The translations under genes and the position numbers were made by a program. DNA of 64,000 nt from Sphaerisporangium fuscum (GTDB lineage Bacteria > Actinomycetota > Actinomycetes > Streptosporangiales > Streptosporangiaceae), in NCBI RefSeq assembly GCF_018531465.1, contig NZ_JAHDTF010000004.1:372001-436000 (forward strand), in the 5' to 3' direction. Numbering within the stretch: the first letter of the stretch is position 1; each line of letters begins with the position of its first letter. Shown here piece by piece: positions 7,324 through 15,547 of this stretch. The notes beneath the pieces are model-generated. The model did no database searches, was not told where the DNA came from, and saw nothing but the letters and a program-made list of their open reading frames with translations.

Positions 7324-8373
7324 ATGCTGCCGTGGCGGGCCGACCTTGCCGGACGTATCGACGAGCATGTGATCGACAGCGAGCTGCTGCGCGGGAACCC
7401 TTTGGACGACCCGCACGAGCGGCCGTTGTGGGTCTACGTGCCTCCGGGGTACGACGACGCGCCGGACCGGCGCTACCCGGTCGTCTACGTCATACAGGGA
7501 TACACCGGGCATCTGGCGATGTGGGCCAACCGCTCGCCGTTCCGGCAGCCGTTCCCGGAGACGGCCGACCAGGTGTTCGCCCGGGGTGAGGCGCCGCCCG
7601 TCATCGTCGTGTACGTCGACGCGTGGACGGCGTACGGCGGCAGCCAGTTCGTCGACTCGCCCGGCACCGGGCGCTACCACTCCTACCTCTGCGACGAGGT
7701 CGTCGCGTGGGTCGACGCCCGTTACCGCACCCTGGCCCACCGCGACCACCGGGCGATCACCGGCAAGTCCAGCGGCGGGTTCGGGGCGATGATCATCCCG
7801 ATGCTGCGCCCCGACCTGTTCGGCGCGTTCGCCACCCACGCCGGCGACACCCTCTACGAGTACTGCTACCTGCCCGAGTTCTCCCAGGCCGTCCGCCACC
7901 TGCGGTCCTACGACGGCGACATCTTCCGGTGGTGGGAGTCCTTCCGCTCCCGCACGGCCTTCACCGATCCCGCCGACGGCGTGCTGCTCGGGGTGCTCGG
8001 CTGCTCGGCCGCGTTCTCCGCCCTTCCCGACGGCACGCCCGAGCTCCCGTTCGACCCGCACACGGGTGTGCTCAGGGAGGAGGTCTGGCAGCGCTGGCTC
8101 GACTGGGACCCCGTGCGCATGGTGCCCAAGTACGCCGAGGCCCTGCGTTCCATGCGCGCCATCTGGATCGACGCGGGCACCCGCGACGACTTCAACCTCG
8201 ACCTCGGCGCGCAGGCGTTCCGGCAGGCGCTGCTCACCGAGGGAGTCCCCGAGGAGATCATGCGGTTCGAGCTGTTCGACGCCGGCCACGGCGGCATCGA
8301 CTACCGCTACCCGTTGTCGCTCGCCTGGCTCGCCGAGCGCCTTCAGCCCGATGAGGGCCCTTCGACCCCATGA
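7324..8373 (+). CDS. Putative esterase (PF00756, esterase D/enterochelin esterase-like)
   Basis: 349 residues from ATG 7324, which has AAGGAGG upstream; the open frame extends upstream to 7276 without a better site. The alpha/beta-hydrolase core shows YPVVYVIQGYTG, a nucleophile elbow GKSSGG (Ser149) and a C-terminal DAGHGGIDY carrying the His. No signal peptide is visible, so it is probably cytoplasmic. Family members cleave carboxylic esters, S-formylglutathione or siderophore esters; the substrate here is open. It overlaps the next gene by four bases (ATGA), so the two are cotranslated. Confidence 0.85.
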   Translation: MLPWRADLAGRIDEHVIDSELLRGNPLDDPHERPLWVYVPPGYDDAPDRRYPVVYVIQGYTGHLAMWANRSPFRQPFPETADQVFARGEAPPVIVVYVDAWTAYGGSQFVDSPGTGRYHSYLCDEVVAWVDARYRTLAHRDHRAITGKSSGGFGAMIIPMLRPDLFGAFATHAGDTLYEYCYLPEFSQAVRHLRSYDGDIFRWWESFRSRTAFTDPADGVLLGVLGCSAAFSALPDGTPELPFDPHTGVLREEVWQRWLDWDPVRMVPKYAEALRSMRAIWIDAGTRDDFNLDLGAQAFRQALLTEGVPEEIMRFELFDAGHGGIDYRYPLSLAWLAERLQPDEGPSTP

Positions 8374-8471
8374 GCATTCCCGACGGCCCCACCAGCGCTC
8401 GCAATGGCCCCATGAGCGTTCCCGATCGCCCGATCACCGTTCCTGACGGTTCCATCAGCATCCCCGACGGT
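8370..8471 (+). repeat. Imperfect tandem repeats encoding a (S/T)(I/V)PDG N-terminus
   Basis: Four units read ATGAGCATTCCCGACGGC, ATGAGCGTTCCCGATCGC, ATCACCGTTCCTGACGGT and ATCAGCATCCCCGACGGT, separated by 0-24 bases. They encode the low-complexity head of the MazG-like protein. Confidence 0.6.
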
Positions 8472-8813
8472 GACTTCGGCCTTACAGGCTCACTGTCGCG
8501 CGTCTTGGCCGACATCGCCGACGAGCGAATCGCCCAGGACGTGATGTGGGGCATCGACGAGCATCCCGACGGCACCGGCCCCCACCGCTCCGCCGACGCC
8601 GACCGCGCCAAGCGCGAGGTCGCCGATTCCGCCTCCCGGGGCACGCTGACCTGGCGGCACATCCTGCTGGAGGAGGTGTTGGAGGCCTTCGCCGAGGACG
8701 ACCCCGACGCCCTGCGCGCCGAGCTCGTCCAGGTGGCCGCGGTGGCCACCAAGTGGATCCAGGCCCTCGACCGCCGCCGATCCCACCACCCCGCAGACGG
8801 CCTCCCTGAGTGA
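8370..8813 (+). CDS. MazG-like all-alpha NTP pyrophosphatase-type protein
   Basis: 147 residues. From about residue 45 the sequence ERIAQDVMWG ... HILLEEVLEAFAEDD ... LRAELVQVAAVATKWI has the helix pattern and acidic EExxE-type metal site of the MazG-like fold, which hydrolyses non-canonical or surplus nucleoside triphosphates. The first 35 residues are unusual: four near-copies of (S/T)(I/V)PDG/R, encoded by imperfect nucleotide repeats, with no known domain. Translationally coupled to the esterase upstream. Fold assignment is moderate; a house-cleaning role is inferred. Confidence 0.65.
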   Translation: MSIPDGPTSARNGPMSVPDRPITVPDGSISIPDGDFGLTGSLSRVLADIADERIAQDVMWGIDEHPDGTGPHRSADADRAKREVADSASRGTLTWRHILLEEVLEAFAEDDPDALRAELVQVAAVATKWIQALDRRRSHHPADGLPE

Positions 8814-9000
8814 GCCCCGGTGTCTCCGGCCCCGGGTTCCCGTGGCGGGTGGATGTGACGGGGGTCGGCGCGTCGAGTAGCGTTCTTCTGTCCCCGGACC
8901 GATGCTTTCGCCCGCAGGTCCCAGGCATGGCGGCCGGTTTCGCGGGCAGCTCCTCGCCAGTTGCATAGGTCCTCCACCTGCCGAAGAAGAGAAGGCTCCG

Positions 9001-9861
9001 TTGTCCACTCCCGTGCCTGCCGACGTCCCGTCCATCGTTCCCGCCGATCCGACCACCGCTGGAATCGGCGACGCCGGCCGCCTGGCCGCGGTGCGCCGGT
9101 ACGAGATCCTCGACGCGCCCCGTGACGGATCCTTCGACGAGATCGCCGAGCTGGCGGCGCTGGTGTGCGGCACGCCCATCGCCACGGTGACGATCGTGGA
9201 CGAGGACCGCGTCTGGTTCGCCGCCGCCGAAGGGCTGGAGGGGGTGACGCAGGTCGGCACGGAGCCCGGTCTGTGCGCGTCGGCCGTCCTCGCCGAGGGG
9301 CCCTACATCGTGGAGGACGCCGAGGTCGACCCCCGCACCCTCGACCATCCGCTGGTCCGAGGGGAGCTCGGCCTCCGTTTCTACGCCGCGGCGCCGATTA
9401 TCACCGCCGATGGCTACCGCCTCGGCACGGTCAACGTCATCGACCAGTCGCCCCGGCAGATCAGTGAGACCCAGCACGCCGTCCTCAGCAAGCTCGCCGC
9501 GCTGGTCGCCCGCCACCTGGAGCTGCGCCTGGACGCCATCAAGGCCGTGCGCGCCGAGCGGTCGCTGCGTAAGGAGGCCGACGAGCGGGCCGCCGCCGCC
9601 ACCGAGATGGCCGCCCGGCTGCGCGAGGCCGCGGCCGTGCAGCGTGACGTCGACCACCCGAAGATCTGCCAGCTCGGCGGTGCCGAGGAGCACTGCGACA
9701 AGCCGGCCGAGCTGAAGATCGCCGACTCCTGGGGCGACTCCGCCTGGGGCTGCTTCCCGCATGCCGAGGAGGCGCTGATCCTGGTCAAGGGCGTGTTCAT
9801 CGCCACCGAGGAGGAGATGGGTGGCCTGGCCGCCTACATGAAGCGTCGCCGTCCCGCCTAG
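9001..9861 (+). CDS. GAF-domain sensor-like protein with Cys/His C-terminal module
   Basis: 286 residues from TTG 9001, preceded by AGAAGG; an ATG at 8902 is possible but has no ribosome-binding site. A GAF domain spans about 30-165 (RRYEILDAPRDGSFDEIAELAA, then the typical GTPIATVTIVDEDRVWF and EPGLCASAV). A charged coiled segment follows (KAVRAERSLRKEADERAAA), then a compact region with CQLGGAEEHC and WGCFPHAEEAL that could bind metal. No kinase, cyclase or HTH output is present, so it may regulate a partner. Neighbours give no pathway clue. Confidence 0.75.
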   Translation: MSTPVPADVPSIVPADPTTAGIGDAGRLAAVRRYEILDAPRDGSFDEIAELAALVCGTPIATVTIVDEDRVWFAAAEGLEGVTQVGTEPGLCASAVLAEGPYIVEDAEVDPRTLDHPLVRGELGLRFYAAAPIITADGYRLGTVNVIDQSPRQISETQHAVLSKLAALVARHLELRLDAIKAVRAERSLRKEADERAAAATEMAARLREAAAVQRDVDHPKICQLGGAEEHCDKPAELKIADSWGDSAWGCFPHAEEALILVKGVFIATEEEMGGLAAYMKRRRPA

Positions 9862-9884
9862 TCCTCGACGCGGGTCGCGCTGGA

Positions 9885-10218
9885 AACGGCGCGAAGGCCG
9901 CCGCCGCCACCCACGCCGTCACCCGCCACGGCCGGCTCGCGGCCACCGTGAACACCGCCACCAGCGCCGGACCGGTCAGGTAGTGCGCCTGTTGCCCGCC
10001 AGCAGCAGCGTCACCGCCAGCGGTACCGGCCAGCGCCGCCGCAGCAGCAACGCGGCGCACCCCAGCCCGCCGGCCACCTGATCGACGGCACGCCACACAG
10101 GAGCGAGATCCTCCACGACCGGCAGCGGCTGAGAGCTGACGGCGGCGAAGCAGGCGGCGAACAGGAGCAGCCCTATGTCGGCGGCCCAATCCCGTCCGGT
10201 GCGGTGGGGGCGGCGCAT
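9885..10218 (-). pseudogene. Remnant of a sensor histidine kinase N-terminal membrane domain
   Basis: Reading from ATG 10218 the first frame encodes DIGLLLFAACFAAVSS ... GCAALLLRRRWPVPLAVTLLLAG, the usual start of NarL-partner histidine kinases. At about 9990-9998 the reading must shift to another frame to continue as QQAHYLTGPALVAVFTVAASRP and AWVAAAAFAPFP. After that there is no dimerisation or ATPase domain: the gene runs into the end of the GAF gene. It is therefore both frameshifted and truncated. No response regulator remains nearby. Confidence 0.65.
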
Positions 10219-10376
10219 GTTTCCGCAATCTACGTGGGCCGCGCCAGCCGCAGGACCTCCGTACCGTGAGCAGATACTTCCGTACACCGTTTCGGCCGCG
10301 ACGGACGACTTTGGTCAACCGCTCGGCCATCTCCCGCCCGATCCGCCGCTCGCCTCCGCTCGCCTACGGTCGGGCC

Positions 10377-10616
10377 ATGACCTCACGTTCCCCGAAGTCC
10401 CCCGTTGCGGCCGTCTCGGGTCTGCTCTGTTTCGTCCTGGTCGTCGGCGGCGCGAGCGGCCTCCTGCACGAGTGGTTCGGCTGGATCCACTTCATGGGGT
10501 TCGTCCGCTTCCTCGCCCCTCATGGTTACGAGATCTACAGCTACGTGATCATGATCGTTCTCGGCCTCCTGATCGGTGTGATCGGCGACTCGCTCGCCCG
10601 CCGTGAACGCGACTAG
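10377..10616 (+). CDS. Small two-helix membrane protein
   Basis: 79 residues from ATG 10377. Two hydrophobic helices (about 12-30 and 50-72) flank a short loop HEWFGWIHFMGF. The 10266 GTG start would add an arginine-rich stretch that looks non-coding. There is no ribosome-binding site, which suggests a leaderless transcript. I do not recognise a family and give no function. It follows the histidine kinase remnant on the opposite strand. Confidence 0.6.
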   Translation: MTSRSPKSPVAAVSGLLCFVLVVGGASGLLHEWFGWIHFMGFVRFLAPHGYEIYSYVIMIVLGLLIGVIGDSLARRERD

Positions 10617-10635
10617 CTCACCCGCCGCCGGTGCG

Positions 10636-10995
10636 CTAGCGAACGACCCGGCAGACCAGTGCGCCGCCGGTGCCGGCGAACGCGCTCATCACCACGTCCG
10701 GCGTCAGGTACTTGCAGGCGAGGTACGGGTCGCCCCGCCCGACGAAGCTGAGGTTGCCTCCGGTGCCGCGGGTGTAGCAGTTGACGCCGCCGGACTCGTA
10801 GAACCCGATGAACGATGACGTGTTGACCTTGGCGTAGCAGTAGTCGCCGATGCTGACGGGGCCGAAGGTCACATCGACCGTGGCCAGGGCTCTGGCGGGC
10901 TGAACGGCGGCGGCCTGCGCCGGGGGCGCGATCGCGAGCGCTCCGGCGCCCGTGATCAGCGCACCGGTGGCCAGGGCGAGAACACGTCGAAGCAT
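10636..10995 (-). CDS. Small secreted cysteine-containing protein
   Basis: 119 residues; ATG 10995 has AAGGAGG five bases upstream. A clear signal peptide ends near PAQAAA (about residue 29). The mature part of about 90 residues holds four Cys (DYCYAK, VNCYTRG, LACKYL, LVCRVVR) which could form two disulfides. The glycine-rich middle TRGTGGNLSFVGRGDPY suggests a compact extracellular domain. No family recognised. A TAGGAA-N3-TTCCTA palindrome lies about 145 bases upstream and may control it. Confidence 0.75.
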   Translation of the reverse strand: MLRRVLALATGALITGAGALAIAPPAQAAAVQPARALATVDVTFGPVSIGDYCYAKVNTSSFIGFYESGGVNCYTRGTGGNLSFVGRGDPYLACKYLTPDVVMSAFAGTGGALVCRVVR

Positions 10996-11009
10996 GCATG
11001 CCTCCTTGG

Positions 11010-11435
11010 GGCGAATGACACAGCGTGCAGGGGTCCGCTGGGACGCGACGCGCCGGCCGGGTGCCTGGCGCGGTGGTGCGGTAGGAGGTGCGGAGGGTGG
11101 TCGTCAGGGCCGTTCTCCGGCCGCTCAACGCAGTGTCTAATAGGAAACCTTCCTAAGCAATGCTTGACTGGAGGCGTCATCGACCGGTCAGGCGAAGGTC
11201 GGGAGGGCGGCCGGGTGAGCCGTCCGATCCACGCCTTCGAGCCGTCCGCTTGGCGGAACACGCGATGGTGCTGCACATGGCGCTGCGAGACGTGGCCGGC
11301 CGCCTCGGCGGCGAGTCGGGTCTGAGCGTCGCCTTCGAACAATCTCGTGCGAGGCCCCCGGGGCGCACGGTGACCTGGTCGAAGCCCTAGCGATCCGGAC
11401 CGGCCGACGGCGCGGCGGGCCTCGTGCCCGGCGGA
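11010..11435. other. About 425 bases without a convincing gene
   Basis: Frames on both strands are arginine-rich and lack a family signature or good starts. Apart from the palindrome at 11141-11156 I see nothing definable. It separates the secreted protein from the 3' end of the TetR gene. Confidence 0.5.
11141..11156. promoter_or_regulatory. TAGGAA-ACC-TTCCTA palindrome
   Basis: A 6-bp perfect inverted repeat with 3-base centre, read on the minus strand as TTAGGAAGGTTTCCTA, upstream of the small secreted protein. I recall similar elements in front of secreted-enzyme genes of streptomycetes, but cannot confirm this here. Confidence 0.4.
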
Positions 11436-12035
11436 TCAGGCGCGGAGGGCGTCGATCAGGGCGTCGACGGCGGCGAGGGCGGCAGCCGTGTCGAGTCCTG
11501 CGCGGGAGACGAGGGAAAGGCCCTGGACGGTGAACAGCAGGAGCTGCGCCTGAGCCTCGGGGGTGGCGGCCTGGGTGACCTCGCCGTCGGCCTGGGCGCG
11601 CCGCAGGGCGTCGGCGACGATCCGGGTGAAGCGGGCGTGTGAGCGGGCGACGATCTCGCGGGCCTCGTCATCCTGGGGCACGAGTTCGGCGGTGGTGTTG
11701 CCGATCATGCACCCTTGCGGAACGCCGACGTCGGAGGCGTATTCCTGCGCCCGGGCCGGGTTGGCGAGCACCTCGCGCAGCGCCGGCAGCACCGGCCCGG
11801 CCTCCAGTGCCGTGATCAGCTGGCGCTCGTAGGTGTCCCAGTACAGCTGGACCGCCGCCAGGTAGAACTGCCGCTTGTCGCCGAAGGCGCCGTACAGGCT
11901 GCCCCGCTCCAGGGCCAGCGCGTCGACCAGGTCCTGGACGGAGGTCGCTCCGTAGCCCCGGGACCAGAACAGCAGCAGCGCGCGCTCCAGGGCCTGGTCC
12001 TTGTCGAAGGCGCGGGGGCGCCCGGTCCGTGCCAT
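11436..12035 (-). CDS. TetR/AcrR-family repressor
   Basis: 199 residues. The N-terminal HTH (about 8-55) has GRPRAFDKDQALERALLLFWSRGYGATSVQDLVDAL and GSLYGAFGDKRQFY, the layout of AcrR-like regulators that pair with oxidoreductases. The C-terminal ligand domain has GCMIGNTTAELVPQD, common in this subgroup. It is divergent from an SDR gene; the ACGACTTTTTG-type repeats between them are the probable operator, so it should repress both itself and the SDR pair. Its effector is probably a reactive or small organic compound. Confidence 0.9.
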   Translation of the reverse strand: MARTGRPRAFDKDQALERALLLFWSRGYGATSVQDLVDALALERGSLYGAFGDKRQFYLAAVQLYWDTYERQLITALEAGPVLPALREVLANPARAQEYASDVGVPQGCMIGNTTAELVPQDDEAREIVARSHARFTRIVADALRRAQADGEVTQAATPEAQAQLLLFTVQGLSLVSRAGLDTAAALAAVDALIDALRA

Positions 12036-12046
12036 ACCCCCAGGTT

Positions 12047-12103
12047 ACGACTTTTTGACCGCGTGCACAAAAGGTCGTACGGTGATGGCCGAGCGACTTT
12101 TTG
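12047..12103. promoter_or_regulatory. TetR operator: inverted repeat plus third half-site
   Basis: ACGACTTTTTG (12047-12057) faces CAAAAGGTCGT (12068-12078); a third copy, CGACTTTTTG, lies at 12094-12103 in direct orientation with the first. All three are in the divergent TetR-SDR promoter gap and are AT-rich against the background. Confidence 0.7.
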
Positions 12104-12163
12104 AACGCCGACATAGAAATCGGTGCGCGTGAACGTGCGCCGGCGAACGAGAGGCAGGACCGC

Positions 12164-12904
12164 ATGGACTTCAACGGAAAGACGGCGCTGATCACCGGAT
12201 CGGGCGCCATCGGCGGGCTCGGGCACGCGACAGCGAGGATCCTCGCCACCGGCGGCGCCAACGTGATCATCACCGGTACCGACCCGGGCCGCGGCGCCCA
12301 GGTCGTGGAGGACGTGCGGGCGAGCGCGGCCGGGACCGTGCGCTTCATCCCCGCCGACCTGGCCGACCCGCAGGCCGTGCAGCGGCTGGCCGAGGACGCC
12401 GGGACGGTGGACATCCTCGTCAACAACGCGGGCGTCGTCCCGTTCAGCGCGACAGCCGACCAGGACCTCGCCGGCTACGAGGCCGCCTTCGCGGTCAACG
12501 TGCGCGCGCCGTTCGTCCTGGTCGCCCGGCTCGCGCCGAAGATGGCCGCCGGCGGGGGCGGCAGCATCGTCAACGTCAGCTCCACCGCCGCCGCCCTGGG
12601 CATGCCGGCGATGGCGGTCTACGGCGCCACCAAGGCGGCGCTGGAGTCGCTGACCCGCACCTGGGCGGCCGAGTTCGCCGCCTCCAGCGTGCGCGTCAAC
12701 GCCGTGGCGCCCGGCCCGATGACCACCTCCAAGGTGGTGGCGGCCATGGGCCCGGACCTCGGCGGCATGGGGCTGACGACCGCGCTGAAGCGCGCCGCCG
12801 ACCCGGCCGAGGTCGCCCAGGTCATCGCCTTCCTCGCCAGCGACCAGGCCGGCTACGTGACCGGCGCCGTCGTGGCCGCCGACGGAGGCCGCACCGCCAT
12901 CTGA
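12164..12904 (+). CDS. Short-chain dehydrogenase/reductase (SDR)
   Basis: 246 residues from ATG 12164. The Rossmann cofactor site is TGSGAIGGLG (variant of TGxxxGxG), followed by NNAGV, the catalytic Ser in VNVSSTAA and YGATK. C-terminal DGGRTAI closes the fold. It oxidises or reduces an unknown alcohol or ketone with NAD(P). Regulated by the divergent TetR protein, and followed 81 bases later by a second SDR on the same strand, so the two may form an operon. Confidence 0.92.
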   Translation: MDFNGKTALITGSGAIGGLGHATARILATGGANVIITGTDPGRGAQVVEDVRASAAGTVRFIPADLADPQAVQRLAEDAGTVDILVNNAGVVPFSATADQDLAGYEAAFAVNVRAPFVLVARLAPKMAAGGGGSIVNVSSTAAALGMPAMAVYGATKAALESLTRTWAAEFAASSVRVNAVAPGPMTTSKVVAAMGPDLGGMGLTTALKRAADPAEVAQVIAFLASDQAGYVTGAVVAADGGRTAI

Positions 12905-12985
12905 CCCGGGGCGCGCTCCGGTCCCTCTGCACAACCACCGTTACCAGAACCACGCGCTCGGGCGCGAGTGAGGAGATCGAGGTCA

Positions 12986-13738
12986 ATGAGTCGTCTTGAG
13001 GGCAAGTACGCCCTGATCACAGGAGGGACGAGCGGCATCGGATTCGAGACCGCCCGCGAGTTCCTCGCCGAGGGAGCGGCCGTCGCGATCACCGGCCGCT
13101 CGCGCGAACGTCTGGAGGAGGCCGCCCGGCGGCTGGGCGGCGGCCGGGTGCTGCCCGTGCTGTCCGACGCCGGCGACGTGCCCGGCCAGGCGGCGCTCGC
13201 GGCGCGGCTGCGGCAGGAGTGGCCGCGGCTCGACATCGTGATGAGCAACGCCGCCGACGTCACCCACCTGCCGATCGAGGAATGGACCGAGGAGGCGTTC
13301 GACCGGCTCCTCGCCACCAACCTCAAGGGGCCGTTCTTCCTGATCAAGGCCCTGCTGCCGCTGTTGTCCCGGCAGGCGTCCGTCATCCTCGTCGGCTCCG
13401 TCTCCGCCTTCATCGGGCACGAGAACGCGGCGGTCTACGGCGCCGCCAAGGCCGGCCTGCTGTCCCTGTCGCGCGGGCTGACCTACGAGCTGAAGGAGCG
13501 GGGCGTCCGCGTCAACGGGCTGAGCCCGGGCCCGACCCTCACGGACACGTTCGCCGCACTCGGCCCCGAGCGACAGGCCGCCCTGTACGACGAGCTGCGG
13601 CGGACCGTGCCCCTGCACCGCATCGGCACCGCCACCGAGCTGGCGAAGGCGGCTGTCTACCTGGCCTCTGACGAGTCCGCCTACACCGCCGGCACCGTCC
13701 TGCGCGTCGATGGCGGCATCGGAGAACTCGCCTACTGA
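12986..13738 (+). CDS. Short-chain dehydrogenase/reductase (SDR)
   Basis: 250 residues from ATG 12986 with AGGAGATCGAGG upstream. Cofactor motif TGGTSGIG, SNAAD where most relatives have NNAG, catalytic Ser in LVGSVSAF, YGAAK and the C-terminal VDGGIGELAY. The SNAAD change is tolerated in several SDRs. It follows another SDR and is likely coregulated by the TetR protein. Substrate unknown. Confidence 0.92.
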   Translation: MSRLEGKYALITGGTSGIGFETAREFLAEGAAVAITGRSRERLEEAARRLGGGRVLPVLSDAGDVPGQAALAARLRQEWPRLDIVMSNAADVTHLPIEEWTEEAFDRLLATNLKGPFFLIKALLPLLSRQASVILVGSVSAFIGHENAAVYGAAKAGLLSLSRGLTYELKERGVRVNGLSPGPTLTDTFAALGPERQAALYDELRRTVPLHRIGTATELAKAAVYLASDESAYTAGTVLRVDGGIGELAY

Positions 13739-13841
13739 CCGCGATTCGCCTCCGCTCTCGGTTGTGAGGAGCCGCCCGCCCAGGGGGCCGTCCGCCGTAC
13801 GGCCGGTGCGGGACTCGTACGGCCGGCCACCCGCCCCGCGT

Positions 13842-15410
13842 TCAGTCCTCGCGCCCCGGTGGGACGACCGAGCTCAGTGCCAGAGCCAGCCACAGCCTGA
13901 GCCGGTGCGAGGAGTCGGAGAAGGCGCCGCCGGACAGCCGCTCGGCCGTACGCAGGCGGGTGCGCAGGGTGTTGCGGTGCACCCCGATCCGCCGGGCCGC
14001 CGCCTCGACGTTCTCCCCGCACTCCAGGAACGCGTGCACCGAGACCACCAGGTCGGTGCCGTGCCGCACGTCGTGGTCGCGCAGCGGGCGCAGCACCGTG
14101 TCGGCGAACAGGCTCACCCCGCCCGGGTCGAGCGCGTCACGCAGCAGCGCCCACGGCTCCATGTCGTCCACGTGCGCGTACCCCGACCCGCGGCGGCCCG
14201 CCAGCCGGGCGGCGTGCCGGACCGCGGCCGGGATCTCGTCCAGGTCCCGCGCCCGGCAGCCGCCGGCCGCGATCTCCCGTCCGGACAGCGACGCCAGCCG
14301 GTCGATCAGCTCGCCGCCGAGCCGGCGGCCGGTGTCCGGCAGGACCAGGACGAGCCCTTCCGGTCGCGCGCACACGAACGCGAGCTCCTCGGTCGCCTGG
14401 TCGCCGAGCACGTCCGCGACGGCGTCGATCGCCGGGTCGGCCAGCCGGGCGACCTCCGGCGCGGGCTCCTCGGCGGCGCTCCGGGCGAAGGGCCGGGCGA
14501 CGACCACCTCGTACGGCGGCGGGGCGATGGGGCAGATCTCGGCGAGCCGGGAGGGGGCGAACGCGGGGTCGCCGGTGAGGACCCCCGCGAGTACGGCGGC
14601 CCGCTGCGCGTGGGCGCGGGCGCGGGTGCGGCGGACGCCGTCCAGCTCGATCGCGAGCAGGCACGCCGCCTGGTTGGCCAGTACCCTGACGTGCCAGTCC
14701 GTCGGGCCCTGGGCGGACAGGGCCAGCCAGCCGCGCGGCGGCCCCGTGAAGCCGAGGCTCTGCATCAGCAGGACCTGGTCGCCCCGGTCGACGGCCACCG
14801 CGCTGTGCCGCGCGGGAAGATCGCCCACTGTCCGCACCGCGTCGTCGTGCCAGGGGCGCGGGGCGTCCGGAGCGGCGGCACGGGGACGTCCGGACGGGTC
14901 GAGCAGCAGCGTCTCGCCCCCGGTGTGCTCGGCGAGCGCCCGCAGGATGCCCGCCGGTCCGGCGCGCAGCGCGGCGCGGGCCATCGCCTCCTGCCCGCCG
15001 ACCGTGCGGCGTTCGCCGCGCACCCGCTCGTCGGCGTGCCACTGGGCCACCATCTCGGCGACGGCGATGAACGGCGTCCGCCCGGTGATCTCCAGGACGG
15101 GCAGGCGCAGCCGGGTGCCCGACTCCAGGACCTCCGGCGGTACGGCGGCCAGCCGTTCGTCCAGCGCGAACGCGAGGCCCGCGCAGCCCGCGGCGGCGAG
15201 CCGGTCGACGTACGCGCGGCGGCCGTCGGGGGTGTCGGGCAGGCCGAGGCCGACCGTCATGACGAGCTCGCCGCCGCGCAGCCACGGCACCGGATCGGGG
15301 AGCTCGGTCACGTGCGCCCATCGCACGGGATTGGCCAGGCCGTCCCGGCCGGCGAGCAGCCGGATCGACAGGCCCGGAGCGGTGAGCACGTCGGCGACGG
15401 TGAGGGGCAT
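13842..15410 (-). CDS. PucR-family transcriptional regulator
   Basis: 522 residues from ATG 15410 (MPLTVADVL). The N-terminal PucR domain (about 1-125, with RWAHVTELPDPVPWLRGGELVMTVG) senses the catabolite; the C-terminal HTH (about 460-510, ENVEAAARRIGVHRNTLRTRL) binds DNA. The family regulates purine, amide, amine and amino acid catabolism. It is divergent from an MHS symporter and amidohydrolase and shares with them a perfect 12-bp inverted repeat at 15441-15480. It therefore most likely controls uptake and hydrolysis of the same compound. Confidence 0.93.
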   Translation of the reverse strand: MPLTVADVLTAPGLSIRLLAGRDGLANPVRWAHVTELPDPVPWLRGGELVMTVGLGLPDTPDGRRAYVDRLAAAGCAGLAFALDERLAAVPPEVLESGTRLRLPVLEITGRTPFIAVAEMVAQWHADERVRGERRTVGGQEAMARAALRAGPAGILRALAEHTGGETLLLDPSGRPRAAAPDAPRPWHDDAVRTVGDLPARHSAVAVDRGDQVLLMQSLGFTGPPRGWLALSAQGPTDWHVRVLANQAACLLAIELDGVRRTRARAHAQRAAVLAGVLTGDPAFAPSRLAEICPIAPPPYEVVVARPFARSAAEEPAPEVARLADPAIDAVADVLGDQATEELAFVCARPEGLVLVLPDTGRRLGGELIDRLASLSGREIAAGGCRARDLDEIPAAVRHAARLAGRRGSGYAHVDDMEPWALLRDALDPGGVSLFADTVLRPLRDHDVRHGTDLVVSVHAFLECGENVEAAARRIGVHRNTLRTRLRTAERLSGGAFSDSSHRLRLWLALALSSVVPPGRED

Positions 15411-15440
15411 GCGGGTACTCCCGTACGGAGCGGAGGCTGT

Positions 15441-15480
15441 GCGGTTCGCACTATAGCCGCCCCCGTACAGTGCGAACCGC
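15441..15480. promoter_or_regulatory. Perfect 12-bp inverted repeat, probable PucR-type operator
   Basis: GCGGTTCGCACT (15441-15452) and AGTGCGAACCGC (15469-15480) match base for base with a 16-base spacer. They sit about 30 bases upstream of the pucR-type start and about 70 upstream of the symporter start. Confidence 0.8.
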
Positions 15481-15547
15481 CCACGGCAAAGCCTCCTGAG
15501 CTGCGCATATGGTCTGTGAAACCCCAGCACGATCCTCGGAGGACCAC

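Noticed and set aside
12047..12103. Riboswitch or attenuator before the SDR pair
   Set aside because: The repeats are operator-like half-sites near a TetR gene, a simpler explanation.
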